Origin: an uncultured Planctomycetales bacterium
Lineage (GTDB): Bacteria > Planctomycetota > Planctomycetia > Pirellulales > S012-138
Direction: 5' to 3'
Length of the DNA stretch: 7,891 bases
Assembly (NCBI GenBank): GCA_937982665.1
Contig: CALJLD010000256.1
Coordinates: forward strand, 1-7,891
Positions 4,515-7,891 of this stretch are shown piece by piece. Below the pieces are notes generated by a model, which was not told where the DNA came from, did not search any database, and was given only the letters and a program-made list of their open reading frames with translations. The stretch's first letter is position 1. The number at the start of each line of letters is the position of its first letter. The position numbers were made by a program, and so were the translations under genes.

Positions 4515-7340
4515 GTGATGATGCAGCAAGTTGAATGTGATCATTGCGGCCGTACGCTTGAGTTCTCGGGAGACAAGCCTCGCTTTTGTGGCTTCTGTGG
4601 GCAATCGCTAAGCACCTTCCTGGAGCCGGAAGAAACGCTTGAGGTCAAGCCCACCGGGTCAACCGGTTCGGGCAACCGCCACACTTCCAGCACAAATGTG
4701 ATTCGCTCCCGGGGCGAGGGCGAAGACCTCGTCGGCAAGAAACTGGGCGAGTTCCGTTTGTTGCGCGAAATTGGCCGCGGCGGCATGGGCGTTGTCTACG
4801 AAGCCGAACAGTTGGCCAGCTCTCGCCGCGTTGCGGTAAAGCTTCTCAGCCCTTCCATCTCTCACACACAAGCGGCCACAGATCGCTTTCTCCGCGAAGG
4901 CAAACTTGCCGCTTCGCTCAGCCATCCGCGGACAACGTTTGTCTATGACGCTGGTGAGATCGATGGGCGATTCTTCATCGCCATGGAACTCATGGGCGGA
5001 GAAACGCTGCGCGACGTCGTGGAGAAAGACGGGCCGCCAAGCATCGAACGCGCTGTGGACTGGATTCTCGATGTGCTGGACGGCTTGGAAGCCGCTCATC
5101 GGGCCGGAATTGTTCATCGTGATGTGAAGCCGTCCAACTGTTTCTTAGGCGCTGATGAACGCGTCAAGGTCGGTGACTTCGGTTTGTCCAAGTCTTTGGT
5201 CGGAGACGTTGAACTGACAACTGGCGGCGGGTTCATGGGCACGCCGCTTTACGCCGCGCCGGAACAACTTCGCGGCGAGACGATCACGGAAAAGACCGAT
5301 CAGTACTCGCTGGGCGCCACGCTGTTCTACTTGCTATGCGGGCAGGCGCCGTTCACCGGGGATTTCGCCACGGCAATTGCTCGGATTGTCGCGGACCCTC
5401 CGCCAACGGCGCGCAGCTTGCGAGCTGAAATCCCGACCGATCTCTCCAAGGTCGTCGGCCGCATGTTGGAGAAAGATCCTTCGCGGCGGTTTGGCAGCCT
5501 GCACGAGATTCGGACTGCGTTGCTGCCTTTCGGGTCAGGCGGATCATCAATCGCAACGCTAGGTCGGCGATTGGCGGCGTTCTCGCTGGACTACGTTGGC
5601 AGTTCTTTCGTGGCCGGTATCCTCGCATTCCTGCTCGGGATGGGCATTGCTATTTCCAATGCGGTCAATAGTGGGCAGTCGCAAGGGGGAGACGCTATCT
5701 CTCTGAGCATTCAGTACGGCAGCGTGTTCGGCATTTTTGCGTACTTCGTTTTCTTCGAAGCGATTTGGGGACGCGGCTTCGGCAAGAAACTCATGGGTTT
5801 GCGAACAGTGAGCCTGTCTGGTGAGCGTGTTGGCTTCTTGCGTTCGATCGTGCGGAGCCTCATCTTCCCTGGTGTCAGTCTCGCGTTTGGAATCTGGGCC
5901 GGAATTATCGGCTCCTCGGCTCAACCGGGGGCAGCAGAGAACGCCGTCACCGTAATTCAAAGCTCTTTGGTGAGTTTCGGCGGTTGGTTGATCAGCTTGT
6001 TGTTCCTGGCAACCATGCGCTCCAAGAACGGCTATCGCGGGTTACACGAGCTTGCGACAGGCACACGCGTCATCAGCGTTCATGTTCGCCAGCAAGGCGT
6101 TCACATTTTGACTCCGCAGGCCGCAACTCTGCCTGTTGCTCCCAGCGAGTTGCAGCTTGCTGGATTCGCTTTGCAGCGGGTTGTGGCAGAACGTGACAAC
6201 TACTGCGTCTATCTTGGCCAGGACACAAGCCTGGAACGTGCGGTTTGGGTTTACGTTGCCAAGGACGATGCCGGCAACAAGTTGCTCGAGGAGTTGCCAG
6301 TCAACACAACTCGCCCAGCGCGCGAGCAATGGCTACGCGGTGGACAAAAGAACGATCACCGTTGGCAGGCTTTTGAAGCTGTTGCCGCAATTCCGTTACG
6401 CAAGGCAATTGCCCAACAGCCTAAGGATTTTCGTTGGGGATTTCGGCGGAACGTCTTGTTGGCCTTGGCAGAAGAATTGCGAGCAGCAGTGAACGATGAA
6501 ACACTGCCGCAGCAAACGTCCGTTGACCAGGTCTTGGTTGATCATTCCGGCCAACTGAAGTTGATCAACCTGCCGAATTTTGGCTCGCTGCCTGTCGCTA
6601 CCGAGAAACAGGAAAGCTCAACCGAAGTTGACAACGACAATCAGATTAAGCGCGCGCTCAAGCTATTGGACGAGGCCTATCAGGCTTGTCGCGGTGAAAT
6701 AATCATTCCGCTTGCGGACCAGGATTTTCACACAGAGTTAATGCAGCGCGATGCGACGCAGGAATCGTTGGATTGGGCGGTCGACCGTTTGCGGCAAGCC
6801 GTAAAGACGCCATCGCGACTGCGGTGGGACGATCGACTTGGGTTACTCTCCATTTCCATGTTTGCCGAATTGTCATTGTATGTCACGGCAATCAGTTTGA
6901 TCGCCACAATGCCGATGTTGCTGCCTGAAGGCATCTCGCTCATTTGGACGCTGGGCGTCCCGGCGACCGTCTTGGCGAGCGTACCCATTTTTTTGGGAGC
7001 TTATCTTAACGGAGGACCTGTATTTCGCTTCGCGAGGGTCCGCGTCTTGCGCCAAAAAGATGGTAGGCCGGCTGGCCGCTGGCGCTGCGCCTGGCGCAGC
7101 TTCCTCGCATGGTTCCCCTTTATGGCGGTGATGACCGTCCTGATATATGTTGGGCTGGTCATGGGCAACGTGACCATTGACAGCGACACTAGCCAGGAAA
7201 TGGCCATCCTGGCGCTGACGATCATTGCGGCGGTTGGCTTGATTTTGTTGCTATTTGTTGTGGGGTTGATCGTCGCTTTGATCAGCCCACGCCGCGGCAT
7301 CCAGGACTTGCTGGCCGGGACTTTGCTTGTGCCGGAATAG
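4515..7340 (+). CDS. Zinc-ribbon Hanks-type Ser/Thr kinase fused to two RDD membrane domains and a kinase-like degenerate domain
   Basis: A 941-residue membrane signalling protein. Residues 8-28 form a zinc ribbon (Cys8, Cys11, Cys25, Cys28). A complete kinase domain spans about 79-338: glycine loop GRGGMGVVY (87-95), VAVK with ATP-binding Lys109, Glu128 as the likely helix-C partner, HRDVKPSN (201-208) with catalytic Asp203, DFG (221-223), activation-loop Thr235/Thr236, GTPLYAAPE (242-250) and TDQYSLGATLFYL (261-273). It should therefore be catalytically active. RDD domain 1 (about 349-522) begins GRRLAAFSLDYVG and contains hydrophobic helices near 362-382, 400-416, 446-466 and 482-500. It ends GLHELATGTRVI, with Glu where RDD domains usually have Asp. 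Residues about 547-690 look like a degenerate kinase fold. RDD domain 2 (about 771-940) ends IQDLLAGTLLV. Three consecutive start codons (GTG 4515, ATG 4518, ATG 4521) are possible; numbering here uses the first, and the later two are equally likely. The gene begins 121 bases after its neighbour with no clear Shine-Dalgarno. Substrates are unknown. Confidence 0.92.
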   Translation: MMMQQVECDHCGRTLEFSGDKPRFCGFCGQSLSTFLEPEETLEVKPTGSTGSGNRHTSSTNVIRSRGEGEDLVGKKLGEFRLLREIGRGGMGVVYEAEQLASSRRVAVKLLSPSISHTQAATDRFLREGKLAASLSHPRTTFVYDAGEIDGRFFIAMELMGGETLRDVVEKDGPPSIERAVDWILDVLDGLEAAHRAGIVHRDVKPSNCFLGADERVKVGDFGLSKSLVGDVELTTGGGFMGTPLYAAPEQLRGETITEKTDQYSLGATLFYLLCGQAPFTGDFATAIARIVADPPPTARSLRAEIPTDLSKVVGRMLEKDPSRRFGSLHEIRTALLPFGSGGSSIATLGRRLAAFSLDYVGSSFVAGILAFLLGMGIAISNAVNSGQSQGGDAISLSIQYGSVFGIFAYFVFFEAIWGRGFGKKLMGLRTVSLSGERVGFLRSIVRSLIFPGVSLAFGIWAGIIGSSAQPGAAENAVTVIQSSLVSFGGWLISLLFLATMRSKNGYRGLHELATGTRVISVHVRQQGVHILTPQAATLPVAPSELQLAGFALQRVVAERDNYCVYLGQDTSLERAVWVYVAKDDAGNKLLEELPVNTTRPAREQWLRGGQKNDHRWQAFEAVAAIPLRKAIAQQPKDFRWGFRRNVLLALAEELRAAVNDETLPQQTSVDQVLVDHSGQLKLINLPNFGSLPVATEKQESSTEVDNDNQIKRALKLLDEAYQACRGEIIIPLADQDFHTELMQRDATQESLDWAVDRLRQAVKTPSRLRWDDRLGLLSISMFAELSLYVTAISLIATMPMLLPEGISLIWTLGVPATVLASVPIFLGAYLNGGPVFRFARVRVLRQKDGRPAGRWRCAWRSFLAWFPFMAVMTVLIYVGLVMGNVTIDSDTSQEMAILALTIIAAVGLILLLFVVGLIVALISPRRGIQDLLAGTLLVPE

Positions 7341-7891
7341 CGCACGCTTCGAAGTCCACCGGACAAGCAACCATGTTGCGGAGCTCGATCTCGCTCACGC
7401 GCTTTGTCGCAACGTCCCATCAGCGCGCAAAAAATGCCGCCATGCACCAGCTCGCGAGGTTTTTCCGCGCAACAAATCGTTTCAAATGCGAATGATTATC
7501 GCGCGACGAGCTTCTAAAAAACTTCGAAAAAATCTCCGAAAATTAGCAATCTCGCTCTTGGGCGATGCGCACGTTTCGTGAGAACTTGGCCCTGCAGACA
7601 ACAAACGGCAATCAACCAAGCCGAGGAGCCAAACAGAAGCAAAAGCTCGGCGGGACCCACAAATAGCTTGCTACCCGTGCTGGCCGAGGTACGTCAAAAC
7701 GTCAACGACAAGACAAATCAAACACACCCCGTTTGCACTTCCCGCAACGATTCAACCAGCGAAACGAAATGAACAAAGCACCAATCAAGCTTCACGGCAC
7801 AAACTCACAACTGGCCAATCGACCAACAAAGAAATTACTCGATGCGAAGATCACCTTCACAGCAAACGTTTCCAGAGCATGCGGAAAGATT
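7341..7891. other. Gene-free or unassigned 3' region
   Basis: No open frame here has recognisable protein character. Two short frames that can be opened from TTG (7327) and GTG (7578) have low-complexity or Arg/Lys-rich products and no family motif. An ATG at 7769 opens a frame that runs off the window edge after 41 codons. The first part contains a weak imperfect hairpin just after the kinase stop (GTCC-ACC-GGAC core, near 7355-7365) without a T-run. A-tracts occur at 7429-7434 and 7516-7544. From about 7600 to the end the + strand is conspicuously rich in A and C and poor in T. An ACGTCAA pair repeats with 8-bp spacing at 7691-7705. It may be the regulatory region of a gene starting at or beyond the right edge. 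Confidence 0.5.
7516..7544. promoter_or_regulatory. Helically phased A-tracts (predicted intrinsic DNA bend)
   Basis: AAAAAA (7516-7521), AAAAAA (7527-7532) and AAAATT (7539-7544) have centres about 11 to 12 bases apart, close to one helical turn. Phased A-tracts are known to curve DNA and are often found upstream of strong promoters or at binding sites for nucleoid proteins. They sit in an otherwise GC-rich neighbourhood with no convincing gene. No convincing -35/-10 pair was seen directly next to them. Confidence 0.4.

Noticed and set aside
7691..7705. Tandem ACGTCAA pair as an operator
   Set aside because: Two 7-base copies with an 8-base period are too short to distinguish from chance without a known regulator or conserved context.
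1..7891. CRISPR array, tRNA, rRNA, insertion sequence or phage genes
   Set aside because: No regularly spaced repeats, tRNA cloverleaf, rRNA-like segments, transposase motifs or long terminal inverted repeats were seen.

Overview
The window is about 55% G+C by eye and carries four clear protein genes, all on the + strand, separated by gaps of 83 to 189 bases. The proteins suggest a member of the Planctomycetes, probably Pirellulaceae-like. The grounds are a Hanks-type kinase fused to RDD membrane domains, large conserved membrane proteins of unassigned function with acidic or Ser-rich tails, and weak or absent Shine-Dalgarno sequences. This placement rests on protein style and not on any database search.

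Layout: positions 1-203 are the upstream region of trpF and contain a perfect 9-bp hairpin (30-51). TrpF (phosphoribosylanthranilate isomerase, tryptophan synthesis) spans 204-926. It is followed by a probable intrinsic terminator (977-1011), which overlaps a possible sigma70-type promoter for the next gene. Next come a polytopic membrane protein with GT-C glycosyltransferase-like organisation (1116-3086) and a single-pass, mostly helical protein with a conserved-looking Cys/His/Trp pattern (3170-4393). The last gene encodes a 941-residue multidomain serine/threonine kinase (4515-7340): zinc ribbon, active kinase, RDD membrane domain, degenerate kinase-like domain, second RDD membrane domain. 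The final 551 bases (7341-7891) hold no convincing gene. They contain phased A-tracts that should bend the DNA and a strikingly T-poor stretch.

Together: TrpF is a housekeeping enzyme that appears transcriptionally separated from what follows. The three downstream genes are close together, co-oriented and all membrane-associated, so they may be co-transcribed. One could read them as an envelope-related set (a possible lipid-linked sugar transferase, a possible alpha/alpha-toroid partner and a membrane signalling kinase), but only their proximity supports this. The most unusual element is the apparent pseudokinase between two RDD domains in the same polypeptide as a catalytically intact kinase. 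No tRNA, rRNA, CRISPR array, transposase or phage gene was seen.
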